From positions 133,124,155-133,188,154 of the forward strand of contig NC_057848.1 in assembly GCF_910594005.1 (NCBI RefSeq): 64,000 bases of DNA, given 5' to 3'. Position numbers and translations under genes: made by a program. Shown here piece after piece: positions 34,475 through 45,272 of the stretch (position 1 is the stretch's first letter; the number at the start of each line of letters is the position of its first letter). The notes under the pieces were generated by a model, which saw only the letters and a list, made by a program, of their open reading frames with translations, ran no database searches and was not told the DNA's origin. This stretch comes from Cervus elaphus. Lineage: Eukaryota; Chordata; Mammalia; Artiodactyla; Cervidae.

Positions 34475-34700
34475 CACTTTCGTATTTTTTTTTCTCAATA
34501 GCACCTTTTGTTTTCAAATACATCCCTTATTTTGCTTATGTCTTCCTGTACTAGAATTTGGGCCCAATGAGTGAGGGGGTATGTGATATATTTGGTTATA
34601 TATGTGATATATTTTGGTTACTGATATATTCTCAACACCTAGTCTGGTGCCTAGGAGGCCCTCAATAAATATTTATTGAATAGGTGAATGGATAAATATG
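34475..34700 (+). mobile_element. L2 LINE, right part (3' end)
   Basis: TTATTTTGCTTATGTCTTCC, ACTAGAATTTGGGCCCAATG and CTCAATAAATATTTATTGAA complete the L2 3' end begun at 31,310, with a local ATGTGATATATTTGGTTAT duplication near 34,580-34,620. Confidence 0.75.
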
Positions 34701-35018
34701 TGAATAAATAAATAAGCAAATAAATGAATTAATGGAAAGAACTCAGAGCTTCTGGGTGAATCATAGTAATCAGAATTTAGTGGCATAATGCTGGTGGGTC
34801 CTGCCAGCCCAGTACTGGGGGATCCCACAGTCTCTGCTCATATCCACGTTTATACACACACTCTGCAGACTCTTCCAATATTTGCATATCTACCATGGCA
34901 AAAAAAGTTCCTGATGAATTATTTCCAAATCCCATTTGTTTTAAGCAACATCTGTTATCATGATAATTTCGAATAAAGGGGGAAAAAATCAGATCATGGC
35001 TATGGAAGACAAGTATAA
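34701..35018. other. AAAT-rich run then unique sequence
   Basis: 34,695-34,735 has AAATAAAT-type reiteration after the L2 tail. The rest is unrecognised. Confidence 0.4.
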
Positions 35019-35455
35019 GGTAGAGTGGTTAACAATATAGTCATACCAGAATTTAAATCCTGTTTCTACCACTTACTAGTTACAAGACATTAGGCAAGGT
35101 TCTATGGGCTTCCCTGGTGGCTCAATGGTAAAGAATCTGCCTGCAGTGCAGGAGATCTGGGTTTGACCCCTGGTTGGCAAGATCCCCTGAAGGAGGGCAC
35201 GGCAACCCACTCCAGTATTCTTGCCTGGAGAATCCCATGGACAGAGGAGCCTGGCTGGCTACAGTCCATAGGGTCACACAGAGTCAGAAACAACTAAGCA
35301 GCAGCAGCAGCAAGGTCTGTATTTAGTCACTGCTAACCTCAGTTTCATCATGTGTTATTAATAATACTTAACTCACAGGGTTATAGACGGAACTCAATAA
35401 GTTAATTAAAGCATTTTAGTGTAGTCCCAGCACATAGTAGTTATGCCGTATTTGG
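35019..35455 (+). mobile_element. MIR SINE split by Bov-tA
   Basis: AGAGTGGTTAACAATATAGT, AAATCCTGTTTCTACCACTT and ACTAGTTACAAGACATTAGG precede the SINE. CTAACCTCAGTTTCATCATG and CTCACAGGGTTATAGACGGA follow it, in MIR order. Confidence 0.8.
35104..35309 (+). mobile_element. Bov-tA SINE with (GCA)n tail
   Basis: Complete Bov-tA from GGGCTTCCCTGGTGGCTCAA to AACAACTAAGCAGCAGCAGC. GCAAGGT repeats at 35,094-35,100 and about 35,310-35,316. The (AGC)n tail matches that of the Bov-A2 dimers. Confidence 0.94.
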
Positions 35456-37122
35456 TAATTATGACTGCGAGCACAAGGATATTTCTCATTCTTGACCAAC
35501 TCAAGGTCTGCTTTACCTTCATTGCAAATCATGAGCTCTGTCTTGGAGCAGACCTACTGTCTGATATAAACACCTGCCTCCTCTGACCACCATTATGCCC
35601 TCTCTCCCCTCGATCCTAAACTTAAAGCTGCTGCTTGTTTCCCTTAGAAGTGTGGAGGCAGACCTGGGCCTGAAACTCTACTGCGTCCTGGAGGAAGCTT
35701 GATCAGAGAATCCCATAGAGATACAGATGAGAGGGTGGGTGGTAGGATCTTACATCCCAAGTTGTAATTTTATATTTCTTCTCTTCCATGTTTTACCCAC
35801 TTGTGCAGGGACCCAGAAAGCCAGGAGATTCCTTTATTAAATTCTTAGAGAGAGCCTTACTAGAATTAAAGGAACACATCACAGAGCAGAGGATGTTAGA
35901 GTCAAAGACCACGCTGCATCAACCAAACAACCCCTTCTTCCCATGGGTGAAGCAATTTCACAACCATTCATGGAGGAAACAGGACTCAAACCCAGATCAC
36001 AGTACTTCTGGTAGGAGTTCTTCTTAGATACTTCCAGTGTAGCAAACGGAAAGAGACCTCATTCATTTCTACATTTCCCAAAGCTATATTAACTGACCTT
36101 ACCTTACACTGTTCTTTTTCTATTACCTTGGAACAGGAGTCAAGGCATAGTAATGAAGGAAGTAGCAATTTTTTTTTTCATAAAAGAACTTTAGACACAA
36201 GGTACTGTGTTATCTCCTCTGAATTAAGTCCCAGCTGTTGTGTCAGACAGATTCCACTTTTAAAAATGACAGGCTTGAATTTAATCAATTGATTTTTTCC
36301 AACTCACTAGAAAATTTTCCTTCTTATTAAAATGTTCTCTTCAGTATTTAAAGGTAAACCAGACTGTTGAACAGGACAGAAGAAGGTGAATGACTCAGTA
36401 CTATCTACCATGACTGTTTAGACAATTCAAAAATATCTTGCTTATTGTTGAACACAGTGTTGTGTTAGTAGAGTGCAAAAGATGGGATTTACACACACAC
36501 ACACACACACACACCATGAGTTAAGCTAACACAGCAAGCCCTCTGTGGCATTTCTGGATGAGGCAATATCTTTAAAGTTTTCAGCAGTTAAAGTTTCAGC
36601 GGACCCTGAAGAGTCTAAAGGCAGGGCTCAACCTCCAGAAGACTTCACAGTAGAATTTAAGAGGCTGACTCTTAAAACTCTGTTGACACATGAAAATGGT
36701 TATAATCCCCATTCTGTTAAAATAAATGTTTCCAAATAACCATCATAGAATGAAGTAGCAGGCTTCCATCAGTAGAAAATACTTACTTTTATACCTTCCA
36801 CTTTCTCCAAGAAAGCAAGGAATTTTTTTCCAGAGACAATCTTTTCAGCATCTATGCTTAGCAGTTTTGTAACTCTGTTTTCTAACTCTGTATTTGGTGG
36901 AGTAAGAAATTAAGATATATAACATAGTGCTTTTTTAAACTGACTTCACTTTATAGAAATAACTAATTGATCATGCCCATGACTATCCTGTTTACAAATA
37001 ACACACTGTAATTCATTCCTACTCAATCTACTTTTCAAAGCATAAAGCCCTAGAAAGCTATGCAAAAGGGCACTGAATTTATTCCATTAGTAATAAAGTT
37101 AGTAAAAGTTTTTGAAAAATAA
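35456..37122. other. Unique stretch with an (AC)n microsatellite
   Basis: 36,488-36,514 is an (AC)n run of about 13 units. Short open frames (79 codons at 35,788; 64 codons at 36,545) have no recognisable motif. No repeat family recognised. Confidence 0.4.
36488..36514. repeat. (AC)n microsatellite
   Basis: Uninterrupted AC dinucleotides, likely polymorphic. Confidence 0.92.
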
Positions 37123-37130
37123 AGTTTCTT

Positions 37131-37489
37131 TCAGTTCAGTTCAGTCGCTCAGTCGTGTCCGACTCTTTGCGACCCCATGAACCGCAGCACGCCAGGCCTC
37201 CCTGTCCATCGCCAACTCCCGGAGTCTACCCAAACCCATGTCCATCGAGTCGGTGATGCCATTGAACCATCTCATCCTCTGTCGTCCCCTTCTCTTCCTG
37301 CCCTCAATCTTCCCCAGCATCAGGGTCTTTTCCAATGAGTCAGCTCTTCGCATCAGGTGGCCAAAGTATTGGAGTTTCAGCTACAACATCAGTCCTTCCA
37401 ATGAACACCCAGGACTGATCTCCTTTAGGATGGACTGGTTGGATCTTCTTGCAGTCCAAGGGATGCTCAAGAGCCTTCTCCAACACCAT
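37131..37489 (-). mobile_element. BovB LINE 3' end
   Basis: Minus-strand coding BovB C-terminus, largely open for the last 70 codons (RRADSLEKTLMLGKIEGRK at its start), with TCAGTTCAGTTCAGTCGCTC marking the 3' end. AGTTTCT flanks both sides (37,123-37,129 and 37,490-37,496). It is a low-divergence copy that keeps many CpGs. Confidence 0.93.
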
Positions 37490-37496
37490 AGTTTCT

Positions 37497-38490
37497 CTGG
37501 AGTAGAGCAAAAAAAGCATAAGACTTGAAATCTGAAGATATGGCTGAAATACTAGCTTTGTAATCTATAATCCTCAGCTTAGCCATCTGGGAATATCTTC
37601 ATAGGATTATTCTGAGAGTCACATTAAGCAGTACATGTCATAGACTGTAAAGTGACATGGAAATACTTGTTGCATAGCATAAGCATATTGGTTATCTGCA
37701 ATGCCCACGAAGAAAAATGCATCTTTTTTCCTGTCTTAAATTTTTTTCTTAATTTAGTACACATAGAGGGTTGAAAAAATAGTTGGCACTTGTAATTATG
37801 AAATATGGTCAAAATAGTATTTAATAATTCCAAATATTTTCAGTAAGAACATATCTGTGAATGAGTAAAATATCCTAAATTTTCAGGATCTATGTTAGAG
37901 AAATTCTACAAGTTCTTAAATTCAGTTTTTGGGTATAGAGAGTTTTCATAGCTCAGTTGACAAAGGATGACTTTGAATGGGAATGAAAACCTTAATCTTA
38001 TTTTGAAAACATCAATTGTCTAATTATTATGGGCTCTGTATGTTCTTTTTCAATAACTGTGGCAAAAAGAATTTCATAGTCAACGCCTTCTGCAAATATG
38101 CTTTTGTGGTAGAGAGAACAAATACATTTTGCAAAGGAAAATAACCAGATTTAGAGAATTAGACTGATTTGTTGACTCACTGGCTGAATTAAATAATTCC
38201 CCCTTCAGACAGTTGGCAGAGTGAAAAATCAAGCCCTTCAACTTCATGGCTGCCTCTGTTTGCTTTTACTTGGTTTGTTTTCTCTTAGGTCCCAAAATGC
38301 AAAATAGAAGTGTTTTGCTACCTGATGACAGTTATAAGTGACAAACTTCTTAAGTTTTAACTCTATAAACACAGAAGAAGTCAGGATTCTGTCTCTCTAT
38401 GGCTAGTATTCTAAATGAATACTTTCTTTACTGTCTTCCCCATGGTCATAAACAGCTCAATTAAAAACAACAACTTCTATAGTAGATTAC
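37497..38490. other. No recognisable feature
   Basis: AT-rich unique sequence. Confidence 0.4.
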
Positions 38491-38499
38491 ACTCAACTG

Positions 38500-38711
38500 T
38501 GGGCTCCCCTGGTATCACAGATGGTAAGGAATCTGCCTGTAATGCAGGAGACCAGGGTTTGATCCCTGGGTCAGAAAGATTCCCTGGAGAAGGAAATGGC
38601 TACCCACTCCAATATTCTTGCCTGGAGAATTCCATGAACAGAGGAGCCTGGTGGGCTACAGTCCATGGGGTCACAAAGAGTCAGAAACGACTGAGTGACT
38701 AACACACACAG
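38500..38711 (+). mobile_element. Bov-tA SINE
   Basis: GGGCTCCCCTGGTATCACAG head, GGGTTTGATCCCTGGGTC box B, complete body and an ACACACACA tail. ACTCAACTG (38,491-38,499) and ACTCTACTG (38,712-38,720) form the TSD with one mismatch. Confidence 0.93.
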
Positions 38712-38720
38712 ACTCTACTG

Positions 38721-39088
38721 AAGAAAAGAAATGATGCAAAGGTAAAGAATACCATAACTGGGCCCAACTTATTTGCAATGACATTTAGAGGTTTTATAAA
38801 ATAATCATACACTTAGTTGTAATTAATAATTAATTAGTTTCTCAAGAAAGTTATTTGCCTCATTTAGTAAACATTTATAGTATTTCAGTTATAAGCCAGG
38901 CATGGTGCTAAGTGATAGGGAGCAAGTGAAGATATCCCCAGTTCTAGTAGAGCTGTTCATTTCAATAACGAAATAAACATTAGTCCACTGATTATGCTGA
39001 AGTGAATACATAATTACAAATGGAGAAAAAATGTTATGAAAGAAAAGGGTGTGAGTCTCTCTCAGAGGGTGGGCTTTCTTTAGGAGGC
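38721..39088. other. Unique sequence with a possible L2 remnant
   Basis: 38,870-38,960 (AAGCCAGGCATGGTGCTAAG) resembles a reversed L2 3' end. Otherwise nothing recognised. Confidence 0.35.
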
Positions 39089-39102
39089 AAAGTTGAAAGA
39101 AG

Positions 39103-39423
39103 GGACTTCCCCGGGAGGCAGTGGATAAGAATCGGCCTGCCAATGCAGGGGACACAGGTTCAATCCCTGGTCCAGGAGGATTCCACATGCTGCAGAGCAA
39201 CCAAGCCCACGAGCTGCAATGACTATGCCCATGTGCTACGTACTGAAACTTGTGCACCATAAAGCCTGTGCTCCGAAGCGAGAGAAGTCACTGCAATGAG
39301 AAGCCTGAATACCACAATGAAGAGTAGCCCCCACTAGCCACAACTAAAGAAAGCCTGCACAAAGAAATGAAGACCCAGCACAGCCAAAAATAAAATGAAA
39401 ACAAAATTTTTAAAAGTAAGATA
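39103..39423 (+). mobile_element. Full-length CHR-type SINE with 14-bp TSD
   Basis: The longest CHR copy here: GGGACTTCCCCGGGAGGCAG head, GGTTCAATCCCTGGTCCAGG box B, then a body with AACCAAGCCCACGAGCTGCA and AGCCTGTGCTCCGAAGCGAG, and an A-rich tail. AAAGTTGAAAGAAG (39,089-39,102) and AAAGTTGAAGGAAG (39,424-39,437) bracket it. Confidence 0.93.
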
Positions 39424-39513
39424 AAAGTTGAAGGAAGTGGTAAGAACTCATTAAGTGGAGGAGGACTACAAATTCAGACTAAGGAGACAGTGTGCACAAA
39501 GACTCTTCAGTGA

Positions 39514-39712
39514 GGGACTTCCCTGGAGGTATAGTGGCTAAGACTGCATGCTCCCAATGCATGAGGCTTGGGTTTTATCCCTGGTCAAGGAACTAGACCC
39601 CACATGCCACAACTAAGGATCCCACATGCAACTAAAAGATACTGCTTGCCACAATGAAGATCGAAGATCCCAGGTGCTGCAACCAACACTCAGTGTAGCT
39701 AAATAATTTTTT
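39514..39712 (+). mobile_element. CHR-type SINE
   Basis: GGGACTTCCCTGGAGGTATA head, GGTTTTATCCCTGGTCAAGG box B, CCACATGCCACAACTAAGGA and a GTGTAGCTAAATAATTTTTT end. No clear TSD was found. It lies only 90 bp from the previous CHR element. Confidence 0.9.
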
Positions 39713-40870
39713 AATACCCTTTGGCAAGAGAGAGAAGGATTGAAGAAGCTTAAAGAAGCCCAGTTTGGTGGTCATGAGTTACTCTGTGGGTTACCAAGAG
39801 TAATAAGCCTCTGGGAAGGACACTGATGAAAGATGATACTGGAGCATTAAGCAGGAAAAAGTGATGCAGTGTCATATAGACCATGTCAAAGATATTGATT
39901 TTTAATATCTAATAGGAGATGTTTGTTTATGTTTTCAGTAAATACAGTGCTTCTATTGCCAGTCTTCTAGACGCTCAGGATAGAATAATAAATTTAAAAA
40001 ATACATGATCACATTTAAATATGGATTGGGGGGGTGTTCAGCATTGATGTCTGGAGACTAATTTGTAAGCTTCTGTAGCAGTTCAAATGAAATATGACAA
40101 ATGTTTGGCTTGTGGCAGTAGGTGGTGGAGAGACGTGGACACAGCTATGACATGTCAAGAGGTACAATCAATAAGACTTGGTGATAAATAAGAAGCTGGC
40201 TTGAGAAAAGAGAGATATCATCTCTACCTAGCTGTTTCTTCTTTGTGACACTATATTGATAAAGGTAAATTTTACTGAAGTAGGAAAGTCTGGAAGAGAA
40301 AGAGTTACATCTACTTTTCTTTGTTGGAAAATAGTGAGGAGTGACCATAAACTCAGGCTAATAAGTTTAGTCTTGGACATATTGACCATGAGGTGATATT
40401 CAAGTGGAAATATTGAGTAGATAGCTGGAAACACAACTTTGGAATTCAACAAAGAGGTCTTGGCTGATAAATTTAAGAAAACATTAGGGGTAGAACTTGA
40501 AATCACCAGATTATAAACTTGATGAAAGGAGGGTCTACGTCTATTTTCGCTCACAATTGGAATTTTAGAAGAATGTATCTGACACATACTAGGTGCTCAA
40601 TAAGTATTTGTAATGATGACTTCTCAACAGATGAAGCTAGATAGAACTCTTAAAATTTCTTATATAAGCTTACAAAATCACGCTTGTCGGGATTCCTCTA
40701 AAAATAGTATAGTACATTTGCCTCTCCTGTGCCAAAGACAGTGAGCAAAATATCAACATAATTAAATTATAAAAGTAACAAATTCTTATCTATAAATAAA
40801 TCTGGAAAACCACCTGAATGCAGAAAACCAGGTGGCAAGCATTACCTGTTTGTGGATATGTCAATAAAAG
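39713..40870. other. Unique sequence with a possible L2 tail
   Basis: 40,505-40,612 ends with GACACATACTAGGTGCTCAA and AAGTATTTG, like an L2 3' end. Minus-strand open frames up to 119 codons overlap it without motifs. The rest is unrecognised. Confidence 0.4.
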
Positions 40871-41539
40871 TCCCAACAGTTGGGGAGAACAAGATGGTGG
40901 AAGACTAGCTGGATATGTAGTACATCTCTCTCCATGAATACATCAGGAATACACCTTCAGACACAGAAGTGCATGCAGAACACCAGCTGAGAACAGATGG
41001 GAGGACCTGACCAGTCAAAAAGAATATGTAGAACCACACAAAACTTGGTAGGATGAAGGAACTAGGGGGGAAAACAGGAGTGTTAGTAGGACTGGACCTA
41101 CCCTTCGCGGGTGGGGGAACTGAAGCAGGGGTCCGATCCCCACAGTGGGGCAATTGTCTGAGTCAAAGGAGGAACATTTAAGGCTGAAAGTGAAACAGCT
41201 GATCTGTGGCACCTAAATGGAATGAGAATCAGACAGTCCTTCCTGCAGCCATACATAAGACAGGCAGGAATGCCAGTCTCCTGGAAGGGGCAGCAGCTGG
41301 GAGCTGGAATTTAGGGATTGTGGGGCAATCCAGGTGCGAGGGCTGCTGTTGACTGTGGAGGGACAGATCGAGGGGATGGAAGGGAGCAGATCATGGTGGG
41401 AAATGCCTGTGGAGGAAAGCAAGGCAGGCATGGAAGCAAGGCAACACTGCTGAGTCACGCGTAGGGGTGGAGCCATCGCCATAGCTTCTCTCTCTCCACA
41501 CACCAGCATCAGCAGCTGAACAATAGAGAGGCTGGACCA

Positions 41540-41735
41540 TCAAACGCCTGTCGCACTGCACTACAGAGTAGGACCCCACCCAGGGTGCTCCTTTAAGTGA
41601 CTGATGCACCGATCTACAGAGTAGAACCCCAGTCAGGCGGGCCTCTTTATATGCTTGATGTGCCGACCAACAGAGAAGGATCCCAGGCAAGGGATCCTTC
41701 TAAGTGCCTGAACGGGCAGAGCTATGGAGAAAGAC
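41540..41735 (+). repeat. 54-bp tandem array in L1 5' UTR
   Basis: CAGAGTAGGACCCC at 41,564, CAGAGTAGAACCCC at 41,617, CAGAGAAGGATCCC at 41,671 and a diverged TGGAGAAAG at 41,725 mark periods of 53, 54 and 54 bp. About 3.5 imperfect units. Confidence 0.75.
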
Positions 41736-41941
41736 TGGCCAAAGAAACTTTCTGATTGCCAGCTACAAGCGGCTTAAAAACAAATCTCTGATAGGGCCAT
41801 AACTCCTGCCGCTGAGGCAGTTTGTGTCCCTGAACACTTGGCGCTGCCAGGGTCCCTGCAAGCCAAGCAGCTGCACCACCTTCACGCTCAACTCTCATTG
41901 GGGCAGAGCTGCCACACCAAAAAAAAAAAAAAAGGCTTGTG

Positions 41942-42060
41942 TTTATGTGCACAGGGTCACTTCGGTCCTATCTGACTCTTTGTGACCCTGTAGACTGTGG
42001 CCTGCCGGCTTCTCTGTCAGAGAGGGGGTTCTCCAGGCAAGAATACTGGACTGTATTGGC
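41942..42060 (-). mobile_element. Bov-tA-derived segment within L1 5' UTR
   Basis: GGTCACTTCGGTCCTATCTG, CTGACTCTTTGTGACCCTGT and TTCTCCAGGCAAGAATACTG are reversed Bov-A body landmarks. The tRNA-like head is absent or unrecognisable, and no TSD was found. It may be fixed in the L1 subfamily rather than a private insertion. Confidence 0.7.
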
Positions 42061-42760
42061 CAATACTGGTTGCTATACCCTTCTAGAGCACTATATTTCC
42101 TGCAGCCCTAGCCGCCAACACCCCTGAGTACCTGGTGCTGCCAGAACCCCTACGACCCAAGCAGCTGCACCACCACCACACTTGGCCCTCACTGGGGCAC
42201 ACACAAGCCCTACAGGGCAGCTTCAGGAGCTAAACCCCAATGGATGACCCACAGGTAGAGGTGGAAATAAAACCACAATTAAAACCCAGGGGCAGTGTGG
42301 CTAAGGAAGAGGATCCAAAAACCTTCCCACCAGCTGTACAAGCTGCAGATTAAATCCACATGATCGACTAGGCAGACTCTGTGTTTACAGAATATATAAA
42401 AGGCCATTGAGAGCTCCCACAAAAGAAAATGCACTAGCTCTCATAGCTGTAGACATTGGAGGCAAGAACATACAGGAGTAGGACCAGATTAGAATCTGAG
42501 CAGCCCGCACAGCAGGTTCAGAGATCAGTACAGTATTGGAGGGCATCCTAGGGAGGTAAGGTGGACTGTGATTCCCAGCGTGGGAAAGGACTCTGACAGC
42601 AGTGACTCAAGAAAAACATTTTTTATTCTTGTTTCTTAACTTGTTCTGTAGATTCTTTTTGATTTTTTTTTTTCCTTTTTTCCCCCTCTGTTGTAGTTGT
42701 CGATGTTATTGTCACTAAGAAATCCAATTAAGCTTTAGAGGTTTTTTTTTTCCTTTTCCC

Positions 42761-43750
42761 TCAGTCACATTTTTTATTGTTGTCATAAACTTCTGTCTCT
42801 ATTTTCGGATTTTACAGTTCTGTGGAGTTTTCCTCTCTTTTTTCCTTTCTCTTTTTAAAATTTTAATTTTTATTTTTTTAATCTATTATTATTTTTCTAC
42901 ATTTATTCCTTTGTCTGCTTTTGCTACTGTTCTTTTCCCCTTGCAGTTAATCTTCAACACATACAAATCTTCTTTATCTACCTCTGTTTAACTTTGCATA
43001 TCTATTCTTTCTTTCTTTTCTTTCTCTCCTTTCCTCTCAGCATTAGTTTTTTTTCTTTGCTTTATTCCCCAATTGGCACCTTGCTTTAATTATGTTTTCC
43101 AGTTTGTGCTTTAATTAGTTTTGTTCTGGTAGATATAATTTTTGCTTTCTCTTGTTGGCTGGGTCAATCTATTATACTTAATTTTTATTGGGTTGTTTTG
43201 ATTTTGCTTATGGATGTATATATACATATTTATATATGTATATTCAGTCACATTTTCTATTGTTGTTATCGACCTCTGCCTCTACATTGGGCTTTTGCAA
43301 TTCTGTGGAGTTTTCCTTTTTTCCCTTTTTTTCTTTCTTCTTCCTTTTTTTCTCTTTTCTCTTTTTCATAACTTTAATTTTTAATTTTTTTAAACCCAGT
43401 ATATTTTCCTATATTTATTTCTTTGCCTTTCCTACTGTTCTTTTCCCCTTGCAGTTAAACTTTAATGTATATAAATCTTCTTCATCTACCTCTATTTAAA
43501 TTTGCATTTCTATTCTTTCTTTTCTTTCTTTCCTTTCCTCTCAACATATTTGTTAGTTTTGTTTTCACTGCTTTATTTCCCACTTGGCACCTTGCTTTAG
43601 TTTTGCTTTCCAGTTTGTGCTTAAGTTAGTTTTCTTCTTAACTGGTAAATATGGTTTTTGATTTTCTGTTTGCTGGATCAATCTACTGTACTTTATTTTT
43701 GTTGGACTGTTTTCACTTTGCTCATGGGTGTAAATGTATGTGTGTATATT
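42761..43750 (+). repeat. Two 480-510-bp tandem copies in L1 5' UTR
   Basis: Copy one starts TCAGTCACATTTTTTATTGT at 42,761 and copy two starts TCAGTCACATTTTCTATTGT at 43,244. Matching internal landmarks include TTCTGTGGAGTTTTCCT, CCCCTTGCAGTTAA, TGGCACCTTGCTTTA and TTGGACTGTTTTCACTTTGC versus GTTGTTTTGATTTTGC. Period about 483 bp. Confidence 0.85.
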
Positions 43751-44333
43751 CCATTATTTTAATTAATATTTGCCTGATCTTATAACTGCCATTTGTCTGG
43801 GGTTCATCTTTGGTTTCTCATTTTTGGATATTTTACTCTCACTTAATGCCATAACAAAGCACTTGTGGAATCTTCATTCCTGACCAGAGATCAAACCCTG
43901 AGCCCTTGGAGTGGAAGCACTGACTCCAAGACCCTAGACTACCAGAGAACTAACCCTAGGGAGTATCAAATAGTGAGAACTCACACCAAGGAAACCACTT
44001 GAATATAAGACATGGTATCACCCAACCACCAGTAGCACCCTGTGCAGAACACCTCATCGAAACAACAAACAGAACAAAAATACAAAGCCAGTCATCAGCA
44101 GACAGGAGTACCACCTCACTCAGCCTTGCCCATCTGAGGAAAAACGAACAAACAAACAAACAAAAACTCAACACAAATCTCAACCTATATGAAGCTCACA
44201 CAAACCACTGGACCAACCTTAGGAGGGCAGAAGCCAAAAGGAAAAAAAGAATTCAAACTTCTTCAAGAAAAGAATTCAACTTTCCTTGAAGCCTGGGAAA
44301 AGGAGACCTCAAACACAATAACTTTTTAAAAAA

Positions 44334-45206
44334 ATGAAAAGGCAGAGAAATACTGCACAAATGAAGGAACAAACTAGAAACACAGCAGTCCAAATAAGTG
44401 AAGAGGAAATAAGAAAATTACCTGGAAAAGAATTCAGAATAATGATAGTAAAGATGATCAAAAACCTTGAAAACAAAATAGAGAAAATGCAAGAATCAAT
44501 TAACAAAAACCTAGAAGAATTAAATAATAAGCATACAGAGACAAACAGCACAATTACTGAAACTAAAAATACTCTAGAAGGAATCAATAGCAGAATATCT
44601 GAAGCAGAAGAACGAATCAGTGAGCTAGAGATAAAATAGTGAAAATAACTTCTGAAGAGCAGAATGAAGTAAAAAGAATGAAAAGAGCTGAGGATAGTCT
44701 CAAAGACCTGTGGGACCATATCAAACACACCGACATTTTAATTATAGGGGTCCAAGAACAAGAAAGGTTATGAGAAAAATTTTAAAGAGATTGTAGTTGA
44801 AAATTTCCTCAACATGGAAAAGGACATAGCCAATCAAGTGCAAGAGGCACGAAGAGTCCCTTACAGCATAAACCCAAGGAGATACATGCCAGGATACATA
44901 CTAATCAAACTAACAAAGACTAAACACAAAAAAAGAATATTAAAAGCAAAAAGGGAGAAGCAATAAGTAACACACAAGGGAAACCCCATAGGCTTAACAG
45001 CTGATCTTTCAGCAGAAACGCTTCAGGCCAGAAGGGAATGGCAGGATATATTTAAAGTGCTGAAAGGGGAAAATCTACGACCAAGATTACTGTACCCAGG
45101 AAGGATCACATTCAAAATTGATGGAGAAATAAAATGCTTTTTAGACAAGCAAAAGTTAAGAGAATTCAGTACCACCAAACCAGCTTTACAACAAATGTTA
45201 AGCTGA
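44334..45206 (+). pseudogene. L1 ORF1 remnant (RNA-binding chaperone protein)
   Basis: ORF1p normally trimerises by a coiled coil and coats L1 RNA. Here the ATG at 44,334 opens a 101-codon frame rich in heptad-like E/K/I residues (IRKLPGKEFRIMIVKMIKNL, EGINSRISEAEERISELE), the coiled-coil part. A one-base loss near 44,630 then introduces TAG TGA. The RRM and C-terminal domains are recognisable downstream (RRVPYSINPRRYMPGY, LTADLSAETLQARREWQD) and end at TGA 45,204-45,206, back in the starting frame. The ancestral length of about 290 codons is shorter than human ORF1p (338). Confidence 0.85.
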
Positions 45207-45272
45207 CATATATGGTCAAGAAATACAAGAGAAGAAAAAAGATCTACAAAATCAACCCCAAACAATTAGAAA

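Larger units (their letters stand above)
40881..44333 (+). promoter_or_regulatory. L1 5' UTR (promoter region), tandemly repeated
   Basis: About 3.4 kb before the ORF1 ATG. It contains a GC-richer first part (to about 42,350) with a 54-bp tandem array, a Bov-tA-like segment, and a T/C-rich second part (42,600-43,850) made of two 480-510-bp copies. In L1 elements the 5' UTR carries the internal RNA polymerase II promoter; its activity here is not shown by sequence alone. Confidence 0.75.

Noticed and set aside
36545..36739. 64-codon open frame with balanced composition
   Set aside because: No recognisable domain, no flanking splice or promoter signals. Length is compatible with chance.
43188..43499. 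103-codon Phe-rich open frame
   Set aside because: Falls in the T/C-rich L1 5' UTR. Its composition explains the frame.
44309..44728. 139-codon hydrophobic minus-strand frame resembling a membrane protein
   Set aside because: Antisense of the L1 ORF1 coiled-coil region. The Phe/Ile/Ser richness is the complement of Lys/Glu/Asn codons.
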